16,716 bases of DNA. Origin: JBAPRR01 sp049281195 (lineage in GTDB: Bacteria; Actinomycetota; Acidimicrobiia; Acidimicrobiales; CAVXTF01). Position numbers and translations under genes: made by a program. Positions 1 to 7,121 of the stretch are shown here, in pieces (position 1 is the first letter of the stretch; each line of letters starts with the position of its first letter). The stretch is from positions 1-16,716 of the forward strand of contig JBAPRR010000422.1 in the NCBI GenBank assembly GCA_049281195.1, read 5' to 3'. The notes below the pieces were generated by a model. It had not been told where the DNA came from. It saw only the letters and a list, made by a program, of their open reading frames with translations, and made no database searches.

Positions 1-1
1 A

Positions 2-2572
2 TCGGGCGCGTTGGCGAGCATCGCCAAGTCGGGTGCCACGCTCGTGGTCACCGACACCAACCGCAAACGTGAGTTCCGCTGGAACTCTGTAGCGCAGAAC
101 GCCGGCTTCACAGAGACTGCAGACGAATCGCCCCCTGACGATCCGACTGCCGAGCCGATCGACCAGTACCTTCCTGACAGCTCGGGCTCGCAGACCGTCA
201 CGGTCTTCGAGGGAGTCAAGAACGTCATCGCATCCGACTACGGAAACGACCTGCAGTTCCTCCCCGAGGACCGCGCTTCACAGGCACTCGACGACAACAC
301 CCAGACCGCGTGGGAGACCTCCGCGTTCGCAAACCCGGTCGGACAGTGGTGGCAGGTCTCTTTGGATCATGCGGAGACGACCAATCACGTGAACCTGTTG
401 CAGGTGATCAACGGGACTCCCACTCGTTGGATCACGAAGGTCACTTTGAGCTTCGACGGCAAGCACGACATCACTCTCGACCTGAAACCCTCGTCGCGCT
501 CGGCTTCGGGAACCGGGCAGACGGTGACCTTCCCCAAGCGGACGTTCACCACGCTGCGTATAACAATCGACGGAACGAACCTGCAGCAGTCGAACAGGCC
601 GGCGAGCCTTCCCGGTGTCGGTTTCGCGGAGGTGAGGATCCCGGGTGTCAGCATGCAGGAATTCGTGTCTCTTCCAGAAGACATGCTCCGCGCCATCGGG
701 AGCTCCTCGATCAACAACCGCGTCGTGATCATCATGACCAGGCTCAGGGTGAAGCCGGAGCCGCCCAGAAGCGATCCCGAGACCAGCATCTCTCGCATCT
801 TCTGGCTTCCGGACTCGAGGACGTTCAACCTGACCGGTCAAGCGGCGATAGATCCGTTGATCCCGGACGACGCCATCGACAGGCTCGTCGGAAGGCCGGG
901 GGCGAACTTCACGGGCATCGTGGCGTACTCGTCCGGACGGCTGCCCGGGGATTTGAAGGACGGCGCCGAGGCCGCACTGGACGGAAATGCGGACACGTCG
1001 TGGTCTCCCGGGTTCGGGCTCCAGGCTCTGAAGGACCCCTGGATCGAGGTCAACCTTCCGAAGGCGATCAGGGTCGATCACCTCAACCTCCAGATCGTCG
1101 CCGATGGTCTGCACTCAGTCCCGACGAGCCTGCGCGTCACCGCGTGTGATCAGCTCAGCTCGGACTCCCGCTGCGACTCGTCGAGCTCCGACTCGGCACA
1201 GATAAAGCTTCCGCCCATCACAGACGGCAGGCGTCAGGGAAACACCGTGACGGTTCCGGTGAGCTTCCCCGCGGTGACCGGCCGGTACCTGACGTTCACC
1301 TTCACTGGCACAAGGGTCGAGACGAGCGTCAACTACTACTCGCAGACCTCGCTCGCCATGCCGATAGCGATCGCCGAGCTCGGGATTCCGGGAGTGAAGG
1401 AGCAGGCACCGCCGAAAACCATTCCTGCGGTGTGCACCGACACGCTTCTTACCGTCGACTCGAAGCCGGTGTGGATCAAGATCACGGGCTCGAGCTCACG
1501 AGCTCTCGACGGCGACGAGCTTCCGTTCTCTCTATGCGGTCCCGATGCGAAAGGACTCCATCTCTCCGCAGGGGCTCATACCGTGGTGGCCACCTATGGC
1601 CACGCCAACGGGGCGCAGTCGACCGGCTGGGACCTCGACCAGCTCGTCATGGACTCCGCGGCCGGAGGATCGGCCGAGTCTGACGTCGCCGGGAGGCCGG
1701 TGGTACCTGTTCATGTCGCAGGAGGGACGCCGACTGTCACGGTCACCTCTGCAACAGCCACGGCACTGCACCTGAAGGTGTCGGGAGCCAGCAAGCCGTT
1801 CTGGTTGGTACTCGGCGAGACCCAGAACAAAGGCTGGAAAGCACAGATCGACGGAGGCTCGTCCCTCGGTGGCTCGACCCTCGTGGACGGGTTTGCGAAC
1901 GGATGGAAGGTCGATCCGGGCAAGTCGACAACGTTCGACGTCACGCTGGTGTGGACGCCACAGCAGAAGGTGTGGTTGGCGCTCGGATTGTCCGCGCTTA
2001 CTGCGATCATCTGCCTTCTGCTCGTGCTCGCTCCCCGTAGGTGGAGAAGACGGATCGGCGGTGCGCTCAGGAAGCTGTGCAGAAGACAAGGGGCCGAGCG
2101 CGAGCAAGTTGGCGTCGACGACGACCTGCCTACCCTCGTCTCACCCCTGCGTTTCAATTCGGGATCTGCCCCACCCATATGGGTGGCGGGGATCTCTGCG
2201 CTCGGGGCGGGCCTCGTGGCGGCCGCATTCTCTACGCCGTGGAGCCCGTGGTCGGGTCTTCTGATCGGTCCCGCGGTGGGGGTGGTGATCCTCGTGCCGC
2301 GGCTGCGCTTCGTTCTCACCGTCTCTGCGGTCGGTCTCGTTCTCGCGACGGGTCTCTACGTGATCGTCGGTCAGGTGCAGAACCGCTACATCCCCGGTGC
2401 ATCGTGGCCGGCCGAGTTCAAGACGGCGGGACTGCTCGCGTCTCTGGCGATCCTGGTGCTCGGAGCCGACGCCTTCACTGAGAGGATGCGCGCTACGCGG
2501 GGATCTTCCGTCGGCGACGCGCCTCGTCGACCAGAGCGGAGAGGGTTCCGGTGGCGGTCGCCTCCCACGTGA
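2..2572 (+). CDS. aftD: AftD-like alpha-(1->3)-arabinofuranosyltransferase, C-terminal part (5' partial)
   Basis: The frame is open to the left edge, so the N-terminal half (in this family a multi-membrane GT-C catalytic domain) lies outside the window. About 856 residues are visible, against about 1,400 in mycobacterial AftD. Two discoidin/F5-8 type C carbohydrate-binding modules are recognisable, near residues 70-212 (SDYGND, PEDRASQALDDNTQTAWE) and 298-470 (AALDGNADTSWS, then WIEVNLP). A beta-rich stretch follows. Near residue 653 a membrane segment (VWLALGLSALTAIICLLLVL) leads into a basic stop-transfer stretch, and there are about four more hydrophobic helices between 720 and 826. Known family members add arabinofuranose from decaprenyl-phosphoryl-arabinose to cell-envelope arabinan on the outer side of the membrane, and their carbohydrate-binding modules hold the glycan. 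The 3' end overlaps the opposing glycosyltransferase gene by 80 bases. The family call is firm; the exact acceptor is unknown. Confidence 0.85.
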   Translation, partial: SGALASIAKSGATLVVTDTNRKREFRWNSVAQNAGFTETADESPPDDPTAEPIDQYLPDSSGSQTVTVFEGVKNVIASDYGNDLQFLPEDRASQALDDNTQTAWETSAFANPVGQWWQVSLDHAETTNHVNLLQVINGTPTRWITKVTLSFDGKHDITLDLKPSSRSASGTGQTVTFPKRTFTTLRITIDGTNLQQSNRPASLPGVGFAEVRIPGVSMQEFVSLPEDMLRAIGSSSINNRVVIIMTRLRVKPEPPRSDPETSISRIFWLPDSRTFNLTGQAAIDPLIPDDAIDRLVGRPGANFTGIVAYSSGRLPGDLKDGAEAALDGNADTSWSPGFGLQALKDPWIEVNLPKAIRVDHLNLQIVADGLHSVPTSLRVTACDQLSSDSRCDSSSSDSAQIKLPPITDGRRQGNTVTVPVSFPAVTGRYLTFTFTGTRVETSVNYYSQTSLAMPIAIAELGIPGVKEQAPPKTIPAVCTDTLLTVDSKPVWIKITGSSSRALDGDELPFSLCGPDAKGLHLSAGAHTVVATYGHANGAQSTGWDLDQLVMDSAAGGSAESDVAGRPVVPVHVAGGTPTVTVTSATATALHLKVSGASKPFWLVLGETQNKGWKAQIDGGSSLGGSTLVDGFANGWKVDPGKSTTFDVTLVWTPQQKVWLALGLSALTAIICLLLVLAPRRWRRRIGGALRKLCRRQGAEREQVGVDDDLPTLVSPLRFNSGSAPPIWVAGISALGAGLVAAAFSTPWSPWSGLLIGPAVGVVILVPRLRFVLTVSAVGLVLATGLYVIVGQVQNRYIPGASWPAEFKTAGLLASLAILVLGADAFTERMRATRGSSVGDAPRRPERRGFRWRSPPT

Positions 2573-3758
2573 GACGTGAGGCGCGGCTGCGTGCCCCTGC
2601 GGCGAGCCTCGATCGCAGGTTGTGGTCGGCGATCACTTCTGAGGCTGAGTCTGCGATCGCCTCGGGATCGTCGACCAGGTAACCGCTCTTGCCGTGTTCG
2701 ATGGCGTCGGCGTGCCCGGTGATCCGCGTGGCGATGGCGGGAGTTCCACATGCACCGGCTTCGGTGATGGTCATCCCCCATCCCTCACGTTGCGACGAGC
2801 TGACGACGATCCACGCCCGCCTGTAGATGTCGACCAGCTCATCGTCTGACAACTTGCCCGGCATGTCGAGCCAGGACTCCGCGCCGAGAGCACGTCTGTG
2901 CGCTTCGAGGTGCTGGCGTTCGTAGCCCTCGCCGACGATGACGGCGCGAAGCGCCGGATGCTCGGCATGAACCTTCGCCAAGGAGTCCATCAGCGCGGCG
3001 AACCGCTTGACAGGAACCAGGCGCCCCACCCCCACGACCAGTGGAGTCTCTGACAACTCGCCCCCGGGCGAGAAGCGGGCTTCGACGCCGGGTGGCACGA
3101 CGCTGACCCTGTCGGGCCGTATGCCAAAACGCGAAACGATCTCGTCGCGAGACGAGTCGGACAACGTGATGATGCGCGAGCGGCGGTAGAACGGTGGTGC
3201 CACCCGCTCCTCCAGGAACCTTCCCAGCTTCGCGAGCTTGGGGGTCAGGGTCATCTGCCACATCTCTGCATGGATGTGGTGGAGGAAGACGACACGTGGT
3301 CCCGGAGCCCAGACGGGAGAGAAGAACGGCATACCGTTCCAGATCTCGACCACCCCGTCGTTGCGACCGAACCTGAAGGAGCCGAACAGGGCGCAGCGGG
3401 GGAATACGGCGTAGCGCCCTCCTCTTCTCTCCACGCTGTACCCGGCGCGCCGGTCTTTGGAACTGTGCCCGTCGGCGCGCGAGGTCCACATGGAGATGTC
3501 GAGACCAGTCGACGCCCACTGTGATGCGATGCGGTGCGCGTGGAGCTCCGATCCACCTGCCTCGGGGTCCTCCAGGTCGCGCCACGCCAAGATATGGATC
3601 CGGCGCATCCCGAGGTACCGGGCCTCCTCTGCCAGAACCGAAAGGCAGTCTGAAACCAACGCCGGTGACTCGCCGTTTCGAGCCGCCTCAGACGACGAGT
3701 CCCCACTCATCGCAAAGGCGTGAGCCCGCTGTTCGAGTTCCGTTTCGGTCTGCCTCAA
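2493..3758 (-). CDS. GT4-family (GT-B fold) glycosyltransferase
   Basis: This protein transfers a sugar from an activated donor, probably on the cytoplasmic face, in envelope polysaccharide assembly. The N-terminal Rossmann half has RRIHILAWRDL followed by EAGGSE, a glycine-rich acceptor-side loop. The C-terminal half has VVGVGRLVPVKR and the E-x7-E motif (E325 and E333 in REGWGMTITEAGACGTP), which are retaining GT4 hallmarks. The start is uncertain. I chose the TTG at 3758 because it overlaps the flippase stop (TTGA) and has GGAAGAGAG about 5 bases upstream, giving 421 residues. ATG 3710 (405 residues, no visible ribosome site) and ATG 3608 (371 residues, GAGGAGG 14 bases upstream) are alternatives. 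The frame stays open upstream to 4418 inside the flippase gene, but that part is a shadow. It is the last gene of the minus-strand operon, and its end overlaps aftD. Donor and acceptor cannot be read from the sequence. Confidence 0.88.
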   Translation of the reverse strand: MRQTETELEQRAHAFAMSGDSSSEAARNGESPALVSDCLSVLAEEARYLGMRRIHILAWRDLEDPEAGGSELHAHRIASQWASTGLDISMWTSRADGHSSKDRRAGYSVERRGGRYAVFPRCALFGSFRFGRNDGVVEIWNGMPFFSPVWAPGPRVVFLHHIHAEMWQMTLTPKLAKLGRFLEERVAPPFYRRSRIITLSDSSRDEIVSRFGIRPDRVSVVPPGVEARFSPGGELSETPLVVGVGRLVPVKRFAALMDSLAKVHAEHPALRAVIVGEGYERQHLEAHRRALGAESWLDMPGKLSDDELVDIYRRAWIVVSSSQREGWGMTITEAGACGTPAIATRITGHADAIEHGKSGYLVDDPEAIADSASEVIADHNLRSRLAAGARSRASRLTWEATATGTLSALVDEARRRRKIPA

Positions 3759-5203
3759 GGCCGCTCTCTTCCGTCCACCCGACCAGGCTCTTTCCCGTTC
3801 ACCCGACCAGCATGGGCGGCCAGGGACTTTAGTTCCAAGCCTGCTGGTGTCAATCTCTGGTGGGAACGGTGTGCCTGGAGGAATCCGACCGCAACGACGG
3901 CGGCTAGGACGGCCTGGATGATCAGATCGGCTCTGGCAGTCGGTCCGGGGATGCCGTGAGTCGAGTAGAAGACGAACCCTGAAACCACGGTGCCGATCCC
4001 GAGCACCACCACTATCCACCGAATCCCCGCACCGAGCAGGTAGTTGGTCAGAAGGACCGTTATACAAAGAAAGGCCATGGCGCCAACCAAGGTGGCGAAG
4101 GATCCCGACGCGCCTGCCAGCCGGTGCCCGAAGGCCAGTTTGAGCAGGATCCGTGGGGCGGCCAGAGAAGCTATGAGCAGCACCACGGTCGGCACGGCCA
4201 GGATCAAGGCAGTCGTAGCGAGCTGGCGTATCGCGTGCTCGCCCTTGTGCCAGCGGATCGTCGCTTCGGGCAGCAGGTAGCCGCCGAGGGCGATCGCGGC
4301 GAAGACGATCGCTTTCGCAGCTACCGAGATAGCGGCGTACTCGCCTGAGTATTTCGGTGCTTCGCGCCCGAGCAGGATGACGTCGAGGTTCTGCAACAGT
4401 GCGAGGAACGCCAGGCACCCGAACGCGTTCAAAACGTCGACCGCCAGGTGCCGCCTGCTCGAGCGGGATGGCACCGATGCCGGATTCTCGCCGTTGTCAG
4501 ACGCTGTGTCCCGGCCGGTCCACTTACGCGATGACATCCACCGGGCGTGCGCCGCGGCGCAAGCTTCGCCGAGCATCACGCCGAGGCACGCGCCGGTTAC
4601 CCCGAGGCCGGCAGCGGTGAGCGCGAGGACGAAGACCATCCTCATGCCCCCTTCCACCAGAAGGTTGGCGGCGAGTGCGCGGTAAGAGCGCTTGGCTTGC
4701 AGAAGTCCTCTGTCGATCGAAAGCGCAAGCCAGATTCCACCGGCGCACACGATCGGCACGATGCCCCCGGGACTTCCCAAGGACAGCGCATGGGCGATGA
4801 CACGCTCGAGCAGCCAAGCGGCGAGCACCAGGATCACGAGCCCACAGATGGCGAGCCGGTGCAGACGCTTCGCGAATTGCCTTACGTATCCGGAACGGCC
4901 GGCAACGCTCAGTGCCGTGGCACGGCGTACGACTCCGACCAAAAGAGCCGACCCCGGCATCGACAGAAAGAGAAAGACGCCGTTCAATTGTGCGAGCTCG
5001 CCGTAGCCACGCGAGGTGAGAAGCCGGGCGATGACTACGGTGACTACGACATTCGCTCCGTTGGCCACGAGACCGGCCACCGCTATAGGTCCTGCGTGGC
5101 GCAGTCCGGCCACTACGCCGGTCGCGCCGTGCTCGTCGTGGAGGAGGTCACCTGGCGGGAGTACCGCCTCGATCGCGGCCTCTTCGACGGGTCTTACCGC
5201 CAT
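3755..5203 (-). CDS. Polysaccharide flippase-like membrane protein (MOP superfamily, Wzx/MurJ-like)
   Basis: This 482-residue protein has about 12 to 14 hydrophobic segments. The first is near HAGPIAVAGLVANGANVVVTVVIARLL, followed by a typical SRGYGELAQLNG motif as in oligosaccharide flippases. A hydrophilic, serine-rich linker in the middle (around SSRKWTGRDTASDNGENP) separates two bundles, as is usual for the two halves of MOP transporters. Such proteins move lipid-linked sugars across the cytoplasmic membrane. I chose ATG 5203 because GAGG lies 7 bases upstream and the codon begins one base after the stop of the preceding oxidoreductase gene. A GTG at 5230 would add 9 residues and overlap that gene. 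The stop overlaps the TTG start of the glycosyltransferase, so coupled translation is likely. Substrate is unknown; from the neighbours I infer a lipid-linked glycan. Confidence 0.85.
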   Translation of the reverse strand: MAVRPVEEAAIEAVLPPGDLLHDEHGATGVVAGLRHAGPIAVAGLVANGANVVVTVVIARLLTSRGYGELAQLNGVFLFLSMPGSALLVGVVRRATALSVAGRSGYVRQFAKRLHRLAICGLVILVLAAWLLERVIAHALSLGSPGGIVPIVCAGGIWLALSIDRGLLQAKRSYRALAANLLVEGGMRMVFVLALTAAGLGVTGACLGVMLGEACAAAHARWMSSRKWTGRDTASDNGENPASVPSRSSRRHLAVDVLNAFGCLAFLALLQNLDVILLGREAPKYSGEYAAISVAAKAIVFAAIALGGYLLPEATIRWHKGEHAIRQLATTALILAVPTVVLLIASLAAPRILLKLAFGHRLAGASGSFATLVGAMAFLCITVLLTNYLLGAGIRWIVVVLGIGTVVSGFVFYSTHGIPGPTARADLIIQAVLAAVVAVGFLQAHRSHQRLTPAGLELKSLAAHAGRVNGKEPGRVDGRERP

Positions 5204-5204
5204 C

Positions 5205-6875
5205 TCAGGGCCTCGTAGTCCCCGCACCAATGCGCGAAGGAACTACCGGCGCGAACCTGCCGGTGCCGTTCGTTTGTACACCGTCTCGACCGGTCGTGTG
5301 CGGGCCATCCGCAGCCGAGGAGCCGGAAGACCCGTTCGTATGCACACCGGGCTGCACCGCGTCACGGGCCTTCTCCTCGTGGTACTCCTCTTCAACGTTG
5401 ACTGCCCAGATGTCGTGCTTGGCTCCTTCGATGATGTTCTCCACCGTGAGCATCGCCGTGTACATGGAGTGATCCTGATTGTTGTACTTGTGCATGCCGT
5501 TTCGTCCCACAGCGTGAACGTTCGGCACCTCTGAGCGGAGCCACTCCCGGATCGTGTCTACGGCGAGCTGGTAGCCCTCGTCGTACACCGGGTAGGCCTT
5601 AGGCATGCGCACGACGTAGCCACGCTCGACGTCTGCCGCCTTCACCAGGCCGAGCGTGACCAGCTCTTCGGTGGCCATAGCGATCAGCGTGTCGTCGTCC
5701 GCCTCCCACAGCTCGTCGCCTTCGAAGACGAAGTACTCGAGTCCGAGGCAGGTTCGGCCGTCTTTGACCATGTACGGGGACCAGGCTCCGAAGTTCTGGA
5801 TCCGGCCGACCTTCACACCGGGGTAGTGGACGTAGATCCAGTTGTCGGGGAAACCCGCTTCCTTCGGGATCACCAAGGCCACAGTCAAAAAATCCCTGTA
5901 GTGCAGCTGGGTCGCTGCATCGCGCACGTGAGACGGAGCGGGCGGATCCATGCACAGCACCAAAGCGGAGTACGGCATCGACGAGATGATGTGATCCGCC
6001 TCGAGCCTCACCTGTTTACCGCCGCTTGCTTCATTGCCCTCCGCGTAGACCACCGCGACAGCCTGATGCTCCGCTCGCTCGATCCTCGTGACGGGGCTTG
6101 TAAGCCTGACTTCCCCGCCTTTGGATTCGACCAGTTCGCGGCAGCGCTCCCACATCATCCCGGGCCCGAGCTTCGGGTACTGGAACTCCTCGATGAGGCT
6201 GGTCACGTCGGTCGGCTTTTTGCTCGGTGTGAGGGAGTTGCGGATCGCCTTTCCGAGGGAGAGCGTCTTGATCCTCTGCGCGGCGAAATCGGCCTTGAGC
6301 TCGGAGCCGGGAACGCCCCAGACCTTTTCGGTGTAGGTCTTGAAGAAAGTGCGGTAAAGCCGCCAACCGAACCTTGAAGCCGTCCAACCTTCGTAGGTGT
6401 CCGGGTCCTTCGGCGGCCTCACGCGCACCCACCCGTAAGAAAGGACGCACAACACCGCCTCGATGATGCCGAGGTTCCGAAGTGCATTGATCGCCCGCAG
6501 GGGGTAATCGAAGAACTTCCCGTCGTAATAGATGCGGCTCATGCGGGGGCGCATCATGAACTCGTCTCCGGGCAGCATCTCGTGCCACAGGGACTCCACC
6601 GCCGGGACTTTGGTGAAGAAACGGTGGCCGCCTATATCGAAGCGCCACCCTTCTCTTTCGACGGTTCTCGATATGCCTCCGACCACGGCGTCGGCTTCGA
6701 GCACTACGACAGGACGCGAGGCCTTGACCAGCTGGTAGGCGGCGGTCAGCCCGGCCGGTCCCGCTCCGATGATGACCACCCGGTCCATGACCGGTTCCGC
6801 AGCCGCGATGTGACCATTCGCCTCCTGTGAAGGACGCGCCAATCGGCCGTTCGCCTCTGCTGTCGGTCGTACCAC
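5205..6875 (-). CDS. FAD-dependent oxidoreductase of the Glf/HemY-like amine-oxidase superfamily
   Basis: The dinucleotide-binding motif VVIIGAGPAG (GxGxxG at residues 37-42) is followed by the ribose-binding acid in VVVLEAD (E60), then GGISRT and FDIGGHRFF (79-87). Near the C-terminus GRNGMHKYNNQDHSM is the flavin-contacting block typical of this glycan-associated subfamily, which is often annotated as UDP-galactopyranose mutase-like or protoporphyrinogen oxidase-like. Its presence at the head of a flippase and glycosyltransferase operon argues for a sugar or lipid-carrier reaction, not haem synthesis, but the substrate is not known. The start is uncertain. GTG 6875 has GGGAG 8 bases upstream (556 residues). 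GTG 6926 adds 17 residues. ATG 6788 begins right at the conserved core (527 residues). The last 50 or so residues are a glycine, serine and threonine-rich, probably disordered tail with a degenerate internal repeat. The stop lies one base before the flippase start. Confidence 0.85.
   Translation of the reverse strand: MVRPTAEANGRLARPSQEANGHIAAAEPVMDRVVIIGAGPAGLTAAYQLVKASRPVVVLEADAVVGGISRTVEREGWRFDIGGHRFFTKVPAVESLWHEMLPGDEFMMRPRMSRIYYDGKFFDYPLRAINALRNLGIIEAVLCVLSYGWVRVRPPKDPDTYEGWTASRFGWRLYRTFFKTYTEKVWGVPGSELKADFAAQRIKTLSLGKAIRNSLTPSKKPTDVTSLIEEFQYPKLGPGMMWERCRELVESKGGEVRLTSPVTRIERAEHQAVAVVYAEGNEASGGKQVRLEADHIISSMPYSALVLCMDPPAPSHVRDAATQLHYRDFLTVALVIPKEAGFPDNWIYVHYPGVKVGRIQNFGAWSPYMVKDGRTCLGLEYFVFEGDELWEADDDTLIAMATEELVTLGLVKAADVERGYVVRMPKAYPVYDEGYQLAVDTIREWLRSEVPNVHAVGRNGMHKYNNQDHSMYTAMLTVENIIEGAKHDIWAVNVEEEYHEEKARDAVQPGVHTNGSSGSSAADGPHTTGRDGVQTNGTGRFAPVVPSRIGAGTTRP
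5266..5372. repeat. Imperfect direct repeat in the oxidoreductase tail, 66-base offset
   Basis: Two copies beginning CCGTTCGT, at 5266 and 5332, match over about 40 bases with several substitutions and a small gap. The offset of 66 bases is exactly 22 codons, and it encodes the paired GVHTNG and GVQTNG motifs in the low-complexity C-terminal tail. It looks like an old in-frame tandem duplication. Confidence 0.5.
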
Positions 6876-7117
6876 CAGCACTGCTCCCACCGTCAACGCA
6901 CGCCTAACGAGGTGCACGTTCGGCACTTTCGCCCATAGGCGGATCTCGCCGGGCCGCGCTTAGGTCGTCCGAATGCGGACGTCGCCAGGAGGATACCGGT
7001 TTCAGCCACCCCGGCTCAGGAAAACCCTGGCGGGAGGTTCACAATGCCCCGCACGGCGGCTCCAATGGCGCTACCGTCAGGCGGAACACCGGCATCTGAG
7101 TCAGGGGGTTACTGCCT
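6876..7117. other. Divergent intergenic region between envelope operon and peptide transporter operon
   Basis: This 242-base stretch separates two divergent operons and must hold both promoters, but no convincing -35/-10 pair was found in either direction. It contains an imperfect hairpin (6983-7032) and a short, well-initiated ORF (7044-7121), listed separately. If the oxidoreductase starts at ATG 6788, the region grows to 329 bases. Third-position GC between 6788 and 6926 is lower than in the gene body, so that part could be leader. No tRNA or known riboswitch consensus was recognised. Confidence 0.6.
6983..7032 (+). promoter_or_regulatory. Imperfect long hairpin in the leader of the peptide transporter operon
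   Basis: CGCCAGG (6983-6989) pairs with CCTGGCG (7026-7032). Inside it, GTTT pairs with AAAC, which directly adjoins the outer 3' arm, and AGCC-ACCCC-GGCT forms an inner stem. The 5' side carries a bulge containing AGGAGG. The outer 3' arm ends on the first base of the GGGAGG ribosome site of the leader ORF, so folding could affect ribosome access. No U-run follows, so it is not a plain terminator. The fold was found by eye and its energy is not computed. Confidence 0.4.
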
Positions 7118-7121
7118 GTGA
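7044..7121 (+). CDS. Candidate 25-residue leader peptide ahead of the peptide transporter operon
   Basis: An ATG at 7044 is preceded by a strong ribosome site, GGGAGG, with a 6-base spacer. The frame runs 25 codons, beginning MPRTAAPMAL and ending ESGGYCL. Its TGA (7119-7121) overlaps the GTG start of the first permease (7118-7120) as GTGA. This layout is what a translationally coupled leader peptide or small regulatory ORF would show. The peptide has no signal sequence or membrane segment and resembles nothing I recognise. It could also be chance, because the region is short and GC-rich. The ribosome site is better than the one for the permease itself (GGGGG about 9 bases upstream of its GTG). 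Confidence 0.4.
   Translation: MPRTAAPMALPSGGTPASESGGYCL

Noticed and set aside
278..1149. Long ORFs on both strands inside the aftD-like gene
   Set aside because: Arginine and proline-rich, low-complexity shadows of a high-GC gene, with no recognisable domain.
3759..4418. Extension of the GT4 frame to a 641-residue protein
   Set aside because: The added part lies wholly within the flippase gene in another frame and has the composition of a shadow.
6746..6817. Short minus-strand ORF with AGGAGG 3 bases before an ATG, out of frame with the oxidoreductase
   Set aside because: The spacer is too short, and the ORF overlaps the dinucleotide-binding core of a real gene.
6870..6896. TTGACG as a -35 box for the envelope operon
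   Set aside because: No matching -10 hexamer at 16 to 19 bases (only GGTACG/TACGAC), and it may lie inside the coding region if GTG 6926 is the start.
6876..7117. Known riboswitch (TPP, cobalamin, ykkC types) in the transporter leader
   Set aside because: The recognisable consensus blocks of these families are not present.
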